60,747 nt of DNA from Tenacibaculum larymnensis (GCF_028829235.1 NZ_JAIWJY010000015.1:1-60747); one strand, 5' to 3'. Positions 34,203-41,622 are shown, counted from the first letter of the stretch. Notes: a model not told the origin generated them from the letters alone. Made by a program: numbers and translations.

Positions 34203-34667
34203 TTATTTCCATTTTCCTTTTCCTCTTCCTTTGTTTTTTCCTTTTCCTTTGTTTTTTCGTTTAGACTTATTCTTTTTGGAATTAGCATTATTCTTTAATT
34301 GGTGGAACTCCGCAGAACCAGGTTTTATTCCTGCTTGCTTTGCTATGTATCCCCAACCTTTATTTTTATGTGTTCTATAAATGGTAATCATATCATCTAT
34401 CGATCTTCTTGACAATTTAGATATCTCTAGAGCCAAATAAATTTCTCCTGCCTTCATACCTAAACTTCCTCCCATGTATTTAATTTTTCCTTCAGAAACA
34501 TTATAGGAAATGCTCAAACGAGTCTTAAAAGCTCCAAAGTTTAGATTAGCATCGGTGTTAATGATATTCAAATCAGAATCTAATTGAGTATTTCCTGTGT
34601 TAAAGGAAATTTGAGCAGAGGCTGAATAAGTAAAAATTGATAGGAGGATAATAAATAAGTTTTTCAT
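34203..34667 (-). CDS. Secreted protein of unknown function with Lys/Gly-rich basic tail
   Basis: I do not recognise a named family. The start at 34667 gives a signal peptide (MKNLFIILLSIFTYSASAQ) and a product of 154 residues; an ORF extended to 34763 has no signal and runs over repeat sequence. The mature part has a small beta/alpha region (LSISYNVSEGKIKYMGGSLGMKAGEIYLALEISKLS in pieces), an IDDMITIYRTHKNKGWGYIAKQAGI helix, then a tail of about 25 residues made of K, G, N, R and S. The tail could bind polyanions or nucleic acid. The family may be one of the small secreted Bacteroidota proteins with GKGK tails. It opens the accessory island. Confidence 0.6.
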   Translation of the reverse strand: MKNLFIILLSIFTYSASAQISFNTGNTQLDSDLNIINTDANLNFGAFKTRLSISYNVSEGKIKYMGGSLGMKAGEIYLALEISKLSRRSIDDMITIYRTHKNKGWGYIAKQAGIKPGSAEFHQLKNNANSKKNKSKRKNKGKGKNKGRGKGKWK

Positions 34668-34746
34668 GTTTTGGGGTTTAATTAAACAAATCACTTGTGA
34701 CAAAAAAACATACCACTGTTTACATCTAGAACAACTGTAATACACC

Positions 34747-34869
34747 TTATTATAAAAGAACAAAAACTTCTTTTATCCGTGTGTTTAGATATAACAAATG
34801 GAATATTTTCGTAATACGTTGGCGAATGTAAAACAAAATAAAAAACCGTACAAAAATGTATGGTTATAC
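34747..34869 (-). repeat. Dispersed repeat copy E with CCGTACA hairpin
   Basis: Contains TTATAAAAGAACAAAAAC and TTTTATCC (shared with the copy at 41432), then TAAAACAAAATAAAAAACC and a hairpin AACCGTACA-A4-TGTATGGTT (34844-34865), both shared with the copy at 36578, ending in GTTATAC. It lies upstream of the secreted-protein gene at 34667. Confidence 0.65.
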
Positions 34870-35062
34870 TATTGATAAAGACGTAATCGTAGTAGTTATT
34901 TTTCGATAGAGACAATTGCTGTCTATCTTCAGATTGGTTTCAATAAATTGTCTTTATTTATTTAAATCAACAATTATCTATTAAAAACTAGTTAGCGTTA
35001 ATTTAGTTTTATATCAGTAATTGGCTCTTTATTCTATTATATATGCTGAGTTATAAACTTTA

Positions 35063-35525
35063 TTAATTTCGAATTTTAAATTTAATACCTACTTTATTCA
35101 ATTCCATTTCTATTTTTTCCCAGAAATTAGGTTTTATTGAATCCATATAATAAGTATGATCCTTAAGGTTACTTTTTGAATTAATTACAATGCCATACCA
35201 GCCTCCTTCAGCTGTTCTTTTTAGAATTCTAGAAACAGATTTAATATCATCTATTTGATATGTCTTTTGAATCCAGAAAAAACATAAATTTTTAATAATA
35301 ATTTCTTTTGGGGTTATAATAAGATAATAAAGGATTATGGTGAGATAACATAGCAGAAAAACTCAAAAAAAGTATAAAATAGAAAGAAACAATATACCAG
35401 TTTTTTAAATACATTTTAGTTTGCAAAATCATAGCAAAAAAAGAAAACCAAGAAATAAATATTAATATCACTCCTACAGAGAAGAAGGTGTACTTTTTGA
35501 AACTAATAATTTTACTTTTTCTCAT
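35063..35525 (-). pseudogene. Frameshifted small membrane protein gene
   Basis: The first frame from 35525 encodes two membrane helices (TFFSVGVILIFISWFSFF and WYIVSFYFILFLSF) and then drifts to a stop at 35292. A second frame, one base on, continues coherently: ITPKEIIIKNLCFFW, IQKTYQIDDIKSVSRILK, GGWYGIVINSKS, DSIKPNFWEKIEMEL, ending KIRN at 35063-35065. Joined at the A5 run 35357-35361 (plus strand) they give about 153 residues: two helices and a soluble domain reminiscent of small PH-like domains. I infer one gene split by a single-base indel. The function is unknown. It is inside a segment flanked by direct repeats. Confidence 0.6.
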
Positions 35526-35696
35526 CCAGTATTAAATTGTTACGTTTTTTAGAAACTACTCTCTTTTTCCAGAATGAAACATAATTCACTAGCATTACAC
35601 TTTCCCATATCTTTGTGAACAGTGCTAATAAGAGTAATGTTTGGTGTTAAGAGGTTTATAAATAGTATTATAGGTGTGTTTTGTTATGGCTAGTTT

Positions 35697-36419
35697 TTAA
35701 TCAAAAGCATCACATCTTCTAAACATGATAAACTGTTTGTGCCCTAAAAATTCACCTTTATCTTTCCAGGTTTTTGCGTAATTTTCTAAGAGAAAATATC
35801 CTTCCTCCCAAACTTCATTATTTAACAAGCATTCACCAGAAATTGTTCCATCTGGTTGACGAGAAATATAGAGTTTCAACCAGTTTAATTTTTTGTCAGA
35901 AAGCTTGTTTTTCAATTGACTTTCTACAATTGAATATAAATTTATTTCAGTGTCAGTTTCAATCCATTTTCCTTGAAATGAATTTTCGCTCATTTTTGGA
36001 TGCCAAAGTATTTCTCTACCTGCCGAGTTTGATTTGAAATCAAATTCTTCTAAATGACTATCTGTAAAGCTATCTATAATAGGAAGAAATATGTTAGATA
36101 AATAATTTTCTATAGCAGATTTAACTTTTTGCTCAGCAGTATTTCCTAATCCTACTATACTAGATTCAATTCCATTAGGAAAATACTCTTTGTTAATAGT
36201 TATTACTAATAAAGGTAACAAAGAAGGATGAAAATCTCCAGGCATAATTGCTGTTGCTATTTCAATCTCCGAATTAACTATTATAGCAGCATATTGAGTT
36301 GAAAACTCTACTGAATTTCCTTTTTCTTCAATGCTTTTTTTTAACTCATGTAATAGATAAGTATTTATATCTATCTGTTTTTCTATCTTTTTTGGTTTTA
36401 AAAAGTCAAATATTCCCAT
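35697..36419 (-). CDS. Hypothetical cytoplasmic protein, DUF6348-like
   Basis: A 240-residue soluble protein with no signal or membrane segment, beginning MGIFDFLKPKKIEKQ. It has a strand-rich central part (YAAIIVNSEIEIATAIMPG) and a conserved-looking end with Trp and Gly (WLKLYISRQPDGTISGECLLN and YAKTWKDKGEFLGHKQFIMFRR). From memory this resembles DUF6348 proteins, often found singly or in polymorphic-toxin immunity settings; I am not certain. It lies between the frameshifted gene and an attC-like site at 36452-36491. Codon use looks like its neighbours. The function is unknown. Confidence 0.6.
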   Translation of the reverse strand: MGIFDFLKPKKIEKQIDINTYLLHELKKSIEEKGNSVEFSTQYAAIIVNSEIEIATAIMPGDFHPSLLPLLVITINKEYFPNGIESSIVGLGNTAEQKVKSAIENYLSNIFLPIIDSFTDSHLEEFDFKSNSAGREILWHPKMSENSFQGKWIETDTEINLYSIVESQLKNKLSDKKLNWLKLYISRQPDGTISGECLLNNEVWEEGYFLLENYAKTWKDKGEFLGHKQFIMFRRCDAFD

Positions 36420-36451
36420 TCAGCTTCTTTTTTAGTTGGTTTTCAAATTGC

Positions 36452-36491
36452 CTATAACTTGTTTATATACGCATAAAATACGTCGTTATAC
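36452..36491. repeat. attC-like inverted site TATAAC...GTTATAC
   Basis: TATAAC (36453-36458) and GTTATA (36485-36490) are perfect inverse ends of a 38-nt interval. An inner short hairpin around ATACGCATAAAATACGT lies between them. The shape is like an integron attC site, though the ends do not fit RYYYAAC/GTTRRRY. Confidence 0.35.
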
Positions 36492-36577
36492 AACCAAAAA
36501 GGAGGTATAAGAGCATTTTTATTGTTTTTTATTCTGTTGCTATATTCCTTGTATAGGAAATCAAAAAAAGGAAATGG

Positions 36578-36656
36578 TAGCAATTTTTATTTTTCTTGTT
36601 TCAAGCACCCAATATAAAACAAAATAAAAAACCGTACAAAAAATGTACGGTTATAC
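36578..36656 (-). repeat. Dispersed repeat copy A with CCGTACA hairpin
   Basis: Carries GTAGCAATTTTTATTTTTC, CCAATATAAAACAAAAT and the hairpin AACCGTACA-A5-TGTACGGTT (36630-36652), ending in GTTATAC. About 48 nt at its end repeat those at 34828-34876 as a direct repeat. It may act as a terminator for the remnant gene at 36679. Confidence 0.65.
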
Positions 36657-36678
36657 TATGATATTTCATGTATGGTAA

Positions 36679-37102
36679 TTACTTATACTCTATAAAAAGG
36701 CTCTCTATAGGTTTTCTCACTTTGTAAGTGTGTTGAGAGCTATCTTCTTCAGAGCGATAACCAACAGGAGCAACTACAGCAGCATTTAAACCTAACTTAT
36801 TCAAGTCCAATATTTTGTTATAAGCTTCGGCGTCAAAACCCTCCATAGGACAAGCATCTATTTTAAGTTCAGAGCAAGCATTAAGCAAATTGCCCAAAGC
36901 AATGTAAACTTGGTTAGAAGTCCATTTGTTCTTTTATTATACTGTCTTCTATAATCAAAACGGTATATAGTTGAAGACCATAAGAAGAAGGAGCTAATTG
37001 AATAGCTCTTTTTAAAAGTTCTATCTGTTGTGCTGAAACTTTTTTAGAAGCATCAAATTTTTTAGTAGCGTATCGCCACTCAAGGTTGTCTATTAAAGTC
37101 AT
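36679..37102 (-). pseudogene. Remnant of an NAD(P)H nitroreductase (NfsB family) with internal deletion
   Basis: The start (TLIDNLEWRYATKKFDASKKVS, APSSYGLQLYTVLII) and the end (SNQVYIALGNLLNACSELKI, DACPMEGFDAEAYNKIL, VVAPVGYRSEED) are both clear nitroreductase sequence. The middle of about 60-75 residues, holding part of the FMN site, is missing. The two pieces also lie in different frames and meet near 36905-36918. An intact member has about 210 residues; only about 135 remain. This gene has been inactivated by an internal deletion and is not expected to work. Confidence 0.8.
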
Positions 37103-37228
37103 ACTATTATTGTTTAAGAAAACAGCAAAATTAAAAGGGGAGTAGTTACAATGCCTTTACATATGTTGATTCAGCAATTTTTTACATTTTTTCTTTCCCA
37201 AAGGAGTTTGGATAGAAAATCCAAGTAA

Positions 37229-37433
37229 ACGAAACCGTCAGCGAGCTTCGCTGGTCTTTCCTCAAGGCAACGAAACCATCAGCGAGCTTCGCTGAGCTTT
37301 CCTCAAGGAAACGAAACCGTCAGCGAGCTTCGCTGAGCTTTCCTCAAGGCAACGGAACCGTCAGCGAGCTTCGCTGGTCTTTCCTCAAGGCAACGGAACT
37401 ATCAGCGCGTCACGCTGAGCTTTCCCTAAGAAG
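37229..37433. repeat. Five tandem 41-bp GC-rich repeats, each with a CAGCG...CGCTG hairpin
   Basis: Unit starts are 37229, 37270, 37311, 37352 and 37393, spaced by exactly 41 bp. Each begins ACGAAACC or ACGGAAC and contains CAGCGAGCTTCGCTG followed by TTTCCTCAAGG. The stem CAGCG/CGCTG is kept in unit 5 although its loop changes to CGTCA. GC is near 50 percent in a region near 30 percent. There are no spacers, so it is not a CRISPR array. Flanks are non-coding. Confidence 0.85.
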
Positions 37434-37564
37434 GAATAAAGCTGGTTTTGAATGTAAACAAACAATTTTCTATTAAAAAGGCAAAAATCAACGTTGAAAC
37501 TTTTAGTAAGAAACTCTTTATTAAATATTTAGTAACTTTAATGTAGGTTACTAAAAATGATTAC

Positions 37565-37684
37565 ATGAGAACTCTATATACCTTAATTGGAATAGCATAT
37601 CTTCTGTTCGTAGTGGTGACGTCGTACATGATTCTAGTCGAGCCACTCATAAACGCATGTAAAAAAAGGAAGAAAGAAAAATAA
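37565..37684 (+). CDS. Possible 39-residue single-helix membrane protein
   Basis: ATG at 37565 opens 39 codons: MRTLYTLIGIAYLLFVVVTS, then YMILVEPLINACKKRKKEK. It has one membrane helix (about residues 6-27) and a strongly basic tail, a common form for small bacterial membrane proteins. Codons are less AT-biased than in neighbours (GTG, ACG, TCG, GTC). No family is recognised. It stands alone between the 41-bp array and a cupin relic. Expression is unproven. Confidence 0.35.
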   Translation: MRTLYTLIGIAYLLFVVVTSYMILVEPLINACKKRKKEK

Positions 37685-37691
37685 TATGTTA

Positions 37692-37802
37692 TTACAAGTA
37701 TTTTTCTTTCATAGCAATTGCATCAAAAGGGTAACCGTAGCAACAAATAAAACAAAAGAACTATTATCTAGGTATTTAGCATAAGGCTTTAAATTAGCAG
37801 AG
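37692..37802 (-). pseudogene. Degenerate duplicate of the 3' end of the cupin gene at 38528
   Basis: Read on the minus strand it gives LKPYAKYLDNSSFVLFVATV and, one frame over, PFDAIAMKEKYL before a stop at 37692-37694. These align with KKPHRAKCLNNGPCVLFIAMV and DPFDAVPIKEEK at the end of the intact cupin protein at 38528-38992. The rest of the gene is absent. This is a 5'-truncated, frameshifted copy left by duplication or by recombination of related genes. Confidence 0.7.
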
Positions 37803-37936
37803 AATGTGTTTGTATTCTAACACCACTTTTAATAGTTGTTAAAAGAATGGTAAATGATTTAACAATGAATACAAAAGTCTTAGTTAGATGAACCTTTGGC
37901 ATACATATTGAAAAGCTCTAGGAAAATTATTTTATT

Positions 37937-38440
37937 ATGAGAACAATTTCAGGGCAAATCACCAAATTATTTTTAATAACATTCTTAACGATTACTACTA
38001 TGACTGTAGGGCAAACCTCTTTTAAAAAAGTAGATGTATCAATATATCCTAAACCAGAAAAAGGGTTTAAACAAATGGTTATAGAAGTTCCTCATTCAGC
38101 TAATGATAGTAACAAAAAAATAGAATTTGTTATTGGAAAATGGATGGAAGTAGATACTTGTAATAAGCACGGTCTTGTAGGAAGTATAGAGAAAAAAGAT
38201 CTTAAAGGGTGGGGGTATTCGTATTATGATTTCAAAACTGATGGCGGAGTTATATCTACTCGAATGGCTTGTTTTGAAAGTAGCATAGTAAGAAAATTTA
38301 TTTCTAGCCAGCCACAAACAGTAAGGTATAATGGGAAATTACCAATTGTTATTTATGTTCCAGAAGGTTACGAAGTTCAATTTAAGATATTTGAAGCAGA
38401 GGATGATGTGTATCATGCTAGTGAGGTAAAACAAAAATAA
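37937..38440 (+). CDS. eco: Ecotin, serine protease inhibitor
   Basis: A 167-residue protein with a signal peptide (cleavage about after TMTVG) and the full ecotin pattern: YPKPEKGFKQMVIEVP, KWMEVDTCNKHGLVG, LKGWGYSYYDFKT, STRMACFES, VRYNGKLPIVIYVPEG. In E. coli the reactive P1 residue is Met84 in STMMAC; here the Met before Ala is kept in STRMAC. The two cysteines of the conserved disulfide are present. Ecotin protects the periplasm or cell surface against trypsin-like, elastase-like and other host serine proteases. It is followed by a strong terminator. Its presence suggests contact with animal hosts or predators. Confidence 0.93.
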   Translation: MRTISGQITKLFLITFLTITTMTVGQTSFKKVDVSIYPKPEKGFKQMVIEVPHSANDSNKKIEFVIGKWMEVDTCNKHGLVGSIEKKDLKGWGYSYYDFKTDGGVISTRMACFESSIVRKFISSQPQTVRYNGKLPIVIYVPEGYEVQFKIFEAEDDVYHASEVKQK

Positions 38441-38475
38441 ACTTAAAAGCGCTGTGATTTATTATAGCTTTATAT

Positions 38476-38510
38476 AAGAAAAGCAGCAAATACTATTTGC
38501 TGCTTTTCTT
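38476..38510. terminator. Bidirectional terminator between ecotin and cupin genes
   Basis: AAGAAAAGCAGCAAA (38476-38490) and TTTGCTGCTTTTCTT (38496-38510) form a perfect 15-bp stem with a 5-nt loop. It serves the convergent genes ending at 38440 and 38528. Confidence 0.85.
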
Positions 38511-38527
38511 ATTTGTTATAACAAGTA

Positions 38528-38992
38528 TTACTTTTCTTCTTTAATAGGTACCGCATCAAAAGGATCTACCATTGCGATAAATAAAACACAAGGACCATTA
38601 TTTAAACATTTAGCTCTATGTGGTTTTTTTGCAGGACCATAAGCATAAGATCCCGCTTTTAATACGGTAGCTTTTTCTCCTTGGTATTGTACTTCTAAAT
38701 CTCCTGAAATTAAAATCATTCGTTCAGGTGATTTATGTGTATGATATATAACTTCTGTATTAGGTTCTATTCTAAAGAAAAAATCTAAATTAGGTTTAGA
38801 TATATCACCATGAAGTATTGTAAAAGAACAATTAGGAAAGAAATCAGGAGCAGGAAGCCATTTCAAACTCTTATTATTAACAGTTGTAGCAATAGAAGTT
38901 TCAGTATTTGAAACACCATTACTTTGAGCATTTAATCCGATAGCTAAAAAAGCTAGGATAAGGGTTAACAGATTTAGTTTGTTTGTTTTCAT
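38528..38992 (-). CDS. Secreted cupin-domain protein
   Basis: A 154-residue protein with a signal peptide (MKTNKLNLLTLILAFLAIG, cleavage near NAQ) and a single cupin barrel. Metal-binding motif 1 is visible as YHTHKSPERMILISGDLEV, and KPHRAKC corresponds to motif 2. Proteins of this type may be periplasmic enzymes or ligand binders; the substrate cannot be told. A truncated copy of its 3' end is present at 37692-37802. It is a single gene, convergent with ecotin. Confidence 0.75.
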   Translation of the reverse strand: MKTNKLNLLTLILAFLAIGLNAQSNGVSNTETSIATTVNNKSLKWLPAPDFFPNCSFTILHGDISKPNLDFFFRIEPNTEVIYHTHKSPERMILISGDLEVQYQGEKATVLKAGSYAYGPAKKPHRAKCLNNGPCVLFIAMVDPFDAVPIKEEK

Positions 38993-39158
38993 CTTGTTGA
39001 TTTTTAGTTACTTAATATAATTAAAAATATTTAAGATTTCAAGTAACATTAACTTGTTTGTTATCTTCTTCCGAAAATAATAACTAAATCAGAATAATAA
39101 TAAACGAAAATGTAGAAGTATAATTATTAGCTAGTTTAGCTAAGAATTAAGTTGTTAG

Positions 39159-39614
39159 TTACTCTTTTGGCATTGGAATTTTATTTCTGAAATCAAAAGC
39201 TATTTCTGAAGCACCGTTTTTTTGTAGATAATCTAATTTATCAACAGCTTCTTGTATAGTAGGGTATTCACCTTCTGGTACCCACCACATCGCGGTGTAC
39301 ACCTTTCCGTAGGAATGAAACCATTCTTTTCTTCTTTTCAAGAAATCTGTATGAAAAGTCTTGTACACAAAATCACCCAAAGTCTCAATAGATTCCCAAA
39401 CAGAAACATTAATAATTACCTGTTCGTCATTATAAGGATTGAAACTTGTAGCGTCATTATTCTCGTCTTTTAGCCTCCAAACAAAACCGTCACTGTTTTC
39501 AGCCAAATTGTTAACTCGGTCTAAATTATCTACAAACTCTTTCATAATAGGATCTTCAATATTTACTCCTTTCATTCGAGCTACATTGATTTCTGCTATA
39601 TGGTACTTTTTCAT
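39159..39614 (-). CDS. DUF3291 domain protein
   Basis: A 151-residue cytoplasmic protein matching DUF3291: YHIAEINVARMKG, EFVDNLDRVNNLAENSDGFVWRL, VIINVSVWESIETLGDFVY, RRKEWF, and AMWWVPEGEYPTIQEA. The fold is a dimeric alpha/beta barrel related to the antibiotic biosynthesis monooxygenase group. No biochemical function is established. It lies 18 bp after the caspase-like gene on the same strand, so the two may be co-transcribed, but a shared role is not evident. Confidence 0.85.
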   Translation of the reverse strand: MKKYHIAEINVARMKGVNIEDPIMKEFVDNLDRVNNLAENSDGFVWRLKDENNDATSFNPYNDEQVIINVSVWESIETLGDFVYKTFHTDFLKRRKEWFHSYGKVYTAMWWVPEGEYPTIQEAVDKLDYLQKNGASEIAFDFRNKIPMPKE

Positions 39615-39632
39615 AGGTGTGTTTTTTTAATG

Positions 39633-40832
39633 TTATTTTATTTTTCCTTCTTTTTTAAGATTTAAAACCATTAAAGCTAATGCTTCCGCTTGATTTTTTC
39701 CCCAAGAAATCAAATTATTATATTTTCCGTCTTTGGTTAAACTAAAGGCTACCATTTTTCCTGCGCATCTACAAATAGCCATATATGGTGTTCTAGTAAT
39801 CATAGTTTTTTGAACAGTTACTTCAGCATAATTATATTCTTCAACATCTTTTTTTGTAAGCCTATCATAACCTGTCATATGAGCGATATAAGTATTAGTG
39901 TCTATTTCAATCATTTCAGGAATCATATCGTGCAGTTCCTGTGCAAGGAATGCAGAACATAATTTCTTCTCTTTTTTAGAGGAAATATCAATATAAATTT
40001 CTCCTTTATTGTCAAAATATGAGAATATACTATTTTGATTTATACCACTATCTTTTAATTTTTGAGCAAGTTTTATATCGATTGTTAATTTACTAATTTC
40101 ATTTTCTTTTTTTTCTTTTGCTTTATTTGGTTCAAAAACAATCATTCCGCCTTTGTGACCACAGTTTTCTATATGAGCAGCGATTGACTGTTGTTTTGAG
40201 TTCTTAGAAGTGTATTTAATTACGTGATTAAATAAATCACCTGAAATAATAGGTTCATTATTATTTTCTAAAAATTCACAAATTGCTCTTGAAAACGGAC
40301 TTCCAACTCCAGGTTGCCCATCAGATACTTTTTCCTCTCTTCCAGATGTTAAAATCCATCTAGAATCCAAATTCTTAATTTTATCAAAGCTTGAATTATT
40401 GTTTCCAGACCTTGTTTGAGTTAAAAAAGTTCCAGAAAAACAAGAGTCAGATACAAGTAGTAAATGTTTTACTTTTATTCCTTCTATTATATCTATTACA
40501 GTTGAATTAGGAATATAGTCGCTAATACTATTAGAAGCATCAGATGGAATCCAAAACCCTTTATTGGTTATTGAATGTTTTTCTCCGTGACCTGCAAAAT
40601 AAATAATTAAAGTATCTTCTACATTTACAAGACTTGTGATTAAATTAAGTCCTTCTATTATATTTTTCCTTGTTGCTATTTTGTCTGTAATTGGTTCGTT
40701 TAAAATTTCGTAATTATACTTTTCAATTAGAACTTTTGAGAATCTTTGAGCGTCAAGTTTAGCATTATTCAGATTAGGAAATAAGTTACTGTTATATTCA
40801 TCAATAGCTATTGTGTAAATGTAATTGTTCAT
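39633..40832 (-). CDS. Caspase-like (peptidase C14) protease with unknown C-terminal domain
   Basis: A 399-residue cytoplasmic protein. Residues 1-235 form a caspase-fold peptidase with the catalytic pair His82 in IYFAGHGEKHS and Cys131 in LLVSDSCFSGTF, plus an acid-rich SRWILTSGREEKVSDGQ loop. Residues 250-399 form a domain I do not recognise (CSAFLAQELHDMIPEM, ITRTPYMAICRCAGKMVAF, WGKNQAEALALMVL). Bacterial orthocaspases act in programmed death, signalling or defence, cutting after Arg/Lys in many cases. No gasdermin or NACHT partner is adjacent. DUF3291 is 18 bp downstream. An attC-like interval begins 27 bp upstream of its start. Confidence 0.8.
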   Translation of the reverse strand: MNNYIYTIAIDEYNSNLFPNLNNAKLDAQRFSKVLIEKYNYEILNEPITDKIATRKNIIEGLNLITSLVNVEDTLIIYFAGHGEKHSITNKGFWIPSDASNSISDYIPNSTVIDIIEGIKVKHLLLVSDSCFSGTFLTQTRSGNNNSSFDKIKNLDSRWILTSGREEKVSDGQPGVGSPFSRAICEFLENNNEPIISGDLFNHVIKYTSKNSKQQSIAAHIENCGHKGGMIVFEPNKAKEKKENEISKLTIDIKLAQKLKDSGINQNSIFSYFDNKGEIYIDISSKKEKKLCSAFLAQELHDMIPEMIEIDTNTYIAHMTGYDRLTKKDVEEYNYAEVTVQKTMITRTPYMAICRCAGKMVAFSLTKDGKYNNLISWGKNQAEALALMVLNLKKEGKIK

Positions 40833-40858
40833 TTTTTCTAATTGGATACAACGTATTT

Positions 40859-40966
40859 GTATAACTGTTATTACAGGATTAAAGTTACATATTTCGTTTA
40901 AGAACTAACGTTAGCAATTCCGAGTGGATTCGGACGTAGTCGAATCCGCCGTAATTGCGGTTATAC
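40859..40966. repeat. attC-like element: GTATAAC ... hairpin ... GTTATAC
   Basis: GTATAAC (40859-40865) and GTTATAC (40960-40966) are exact inverse ends of 108 bp. Inside, GCAATT (40914-40919) pairs with AATTGC (40953-40958) and GGATTCG (40926-40932) with CGAATCC (40941-40947) around an 8-nt loop with unpaired bases between the stems. The form is that of an integron recombination site; the end sequences deviate from the classical consensus. Confidence 0.4.
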
Positions 40967-40985
40967 ATTGCTGTGCATAGTGTTT

Positions 40986-41390
40986 TTATTTTTCAGTTAA
41001 TGGATTTCCATAAGCTCCTTTTTCCGAAATTGCTTTTGAGTAGGACATTTTATTTAGCGTATCCATTTTTAAAAATTCGGTTTCGTTTATTGAAATTCGG
41101 ATGAGATTATTTTCCCATACTATTTTTAGATTCTCATTTTTAATTCCGCTCTGAATAGAAAATTCATTCGCAAAGTTTTTCCTCAAAGGTGGTTGAAAAT
41201 CCTTTGCAATAAATTCTTTCACATTTTCAACAGATTCAACTAGAGTTCCACGAGAACATAAAAATCCTTCGAATTCGATTTGATTGTTAGAATCAAGAAC
41301 ATATGCCCAAACTGAATGTTGGTCACTATCAATTATTAAATTCCGATTTTCAGTTTCGTTATATTCAGTCAGATAAATTTCAGTTTCCAA
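40986..41390 (-). CDS. Hypothetical protein, about 134 residues
   Basis: I do not recognise it. The protein starts METEIYLTEYNETENRNLIID and has alternating strands and acidic loops (SVWAYVLDSNNQIEFEGFLCS, VENVKEFIAKDFQPPL, ENNLIRISINETEFLKMD). There are no membrane segments, signal or metal motif. It ends 19 bp from the attC-like element that separates it from the caspase-like gene. The size and single-gene context recall small orphan genes in cassette-like islands or immunity proteins. That is only a resemblance of setting. Confidence 0.55.
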   Translation of the reverse strand: METEIYLTEYNETENRNLIIDSDQHSVWAYVLDSNNQIEFEGFLCSRGTLVESVENVKEFIAKDFQPPLRKNFANEFSIQSGIKNENLKIVWENNLIRISINETEFLKMDTLNKMSYSKAISEKGAYGNPLTEK

Positions 41391-41431
41391 TTTAGCTTGA
41401 TTTTCGTTTTTCGGACATTATGCACTACTCG

Positions 41432-41537
41432 TTATAAAAGAATAAAAACTACTTTTATCCAGAGTATTGAAGGTGATTAACGGAAGTTTCAGCAATTTTA
41501 TTCTTCTCATTTTTAAGCATCCAATATAAAACAAAAT
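41432..41537 (-). repeat. Dispersed repeat copy B
   Basis: Contains GTTATAAAAGAATAAAAAC and TTTTATCC (as in the copy at 34747), then CAGCAATTTTATTCTTCTC and ATCCAATATAAAACAAAA (as in the copy at 36578). It lies between the hypothetical gene at 40986 and the metH promoter. Confidence 0.65.
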
Positions 41538-41591
41538 TATGTTGTTACCTAGTAGCAAAAGTGGTCTTTTTACTTTTATCTATTTTTAGTT

Positions 41592-41622
41592 TTGGTAACT
41601 AAAAAATAATACTATAACTTTG
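41592..41622 (+). promoter_or_regulatory. Promoter of the metH operon
   Basis: TTG (41592-41594) and TAACTTTG (41615-41622) are 20 bp apart, an exact match to the Bacteroidota TTG...TAnnTTTG form. The SAM riboswitch begins 22 bp further on. Confidence 0.7.

Noticed and set aside
37229..37433. CRISPR array
   Set aside because: The 41-bp units are contiguous and nearly identical with no unique spacers, and no cas gene is present.
39633..41390. Gasdermin-caspase defence operon
   Set aside because: The neighbours are a DUF3291 gene and a 134-residue orphan with no membrane-pore features; no gasdermin-like protein is seen.
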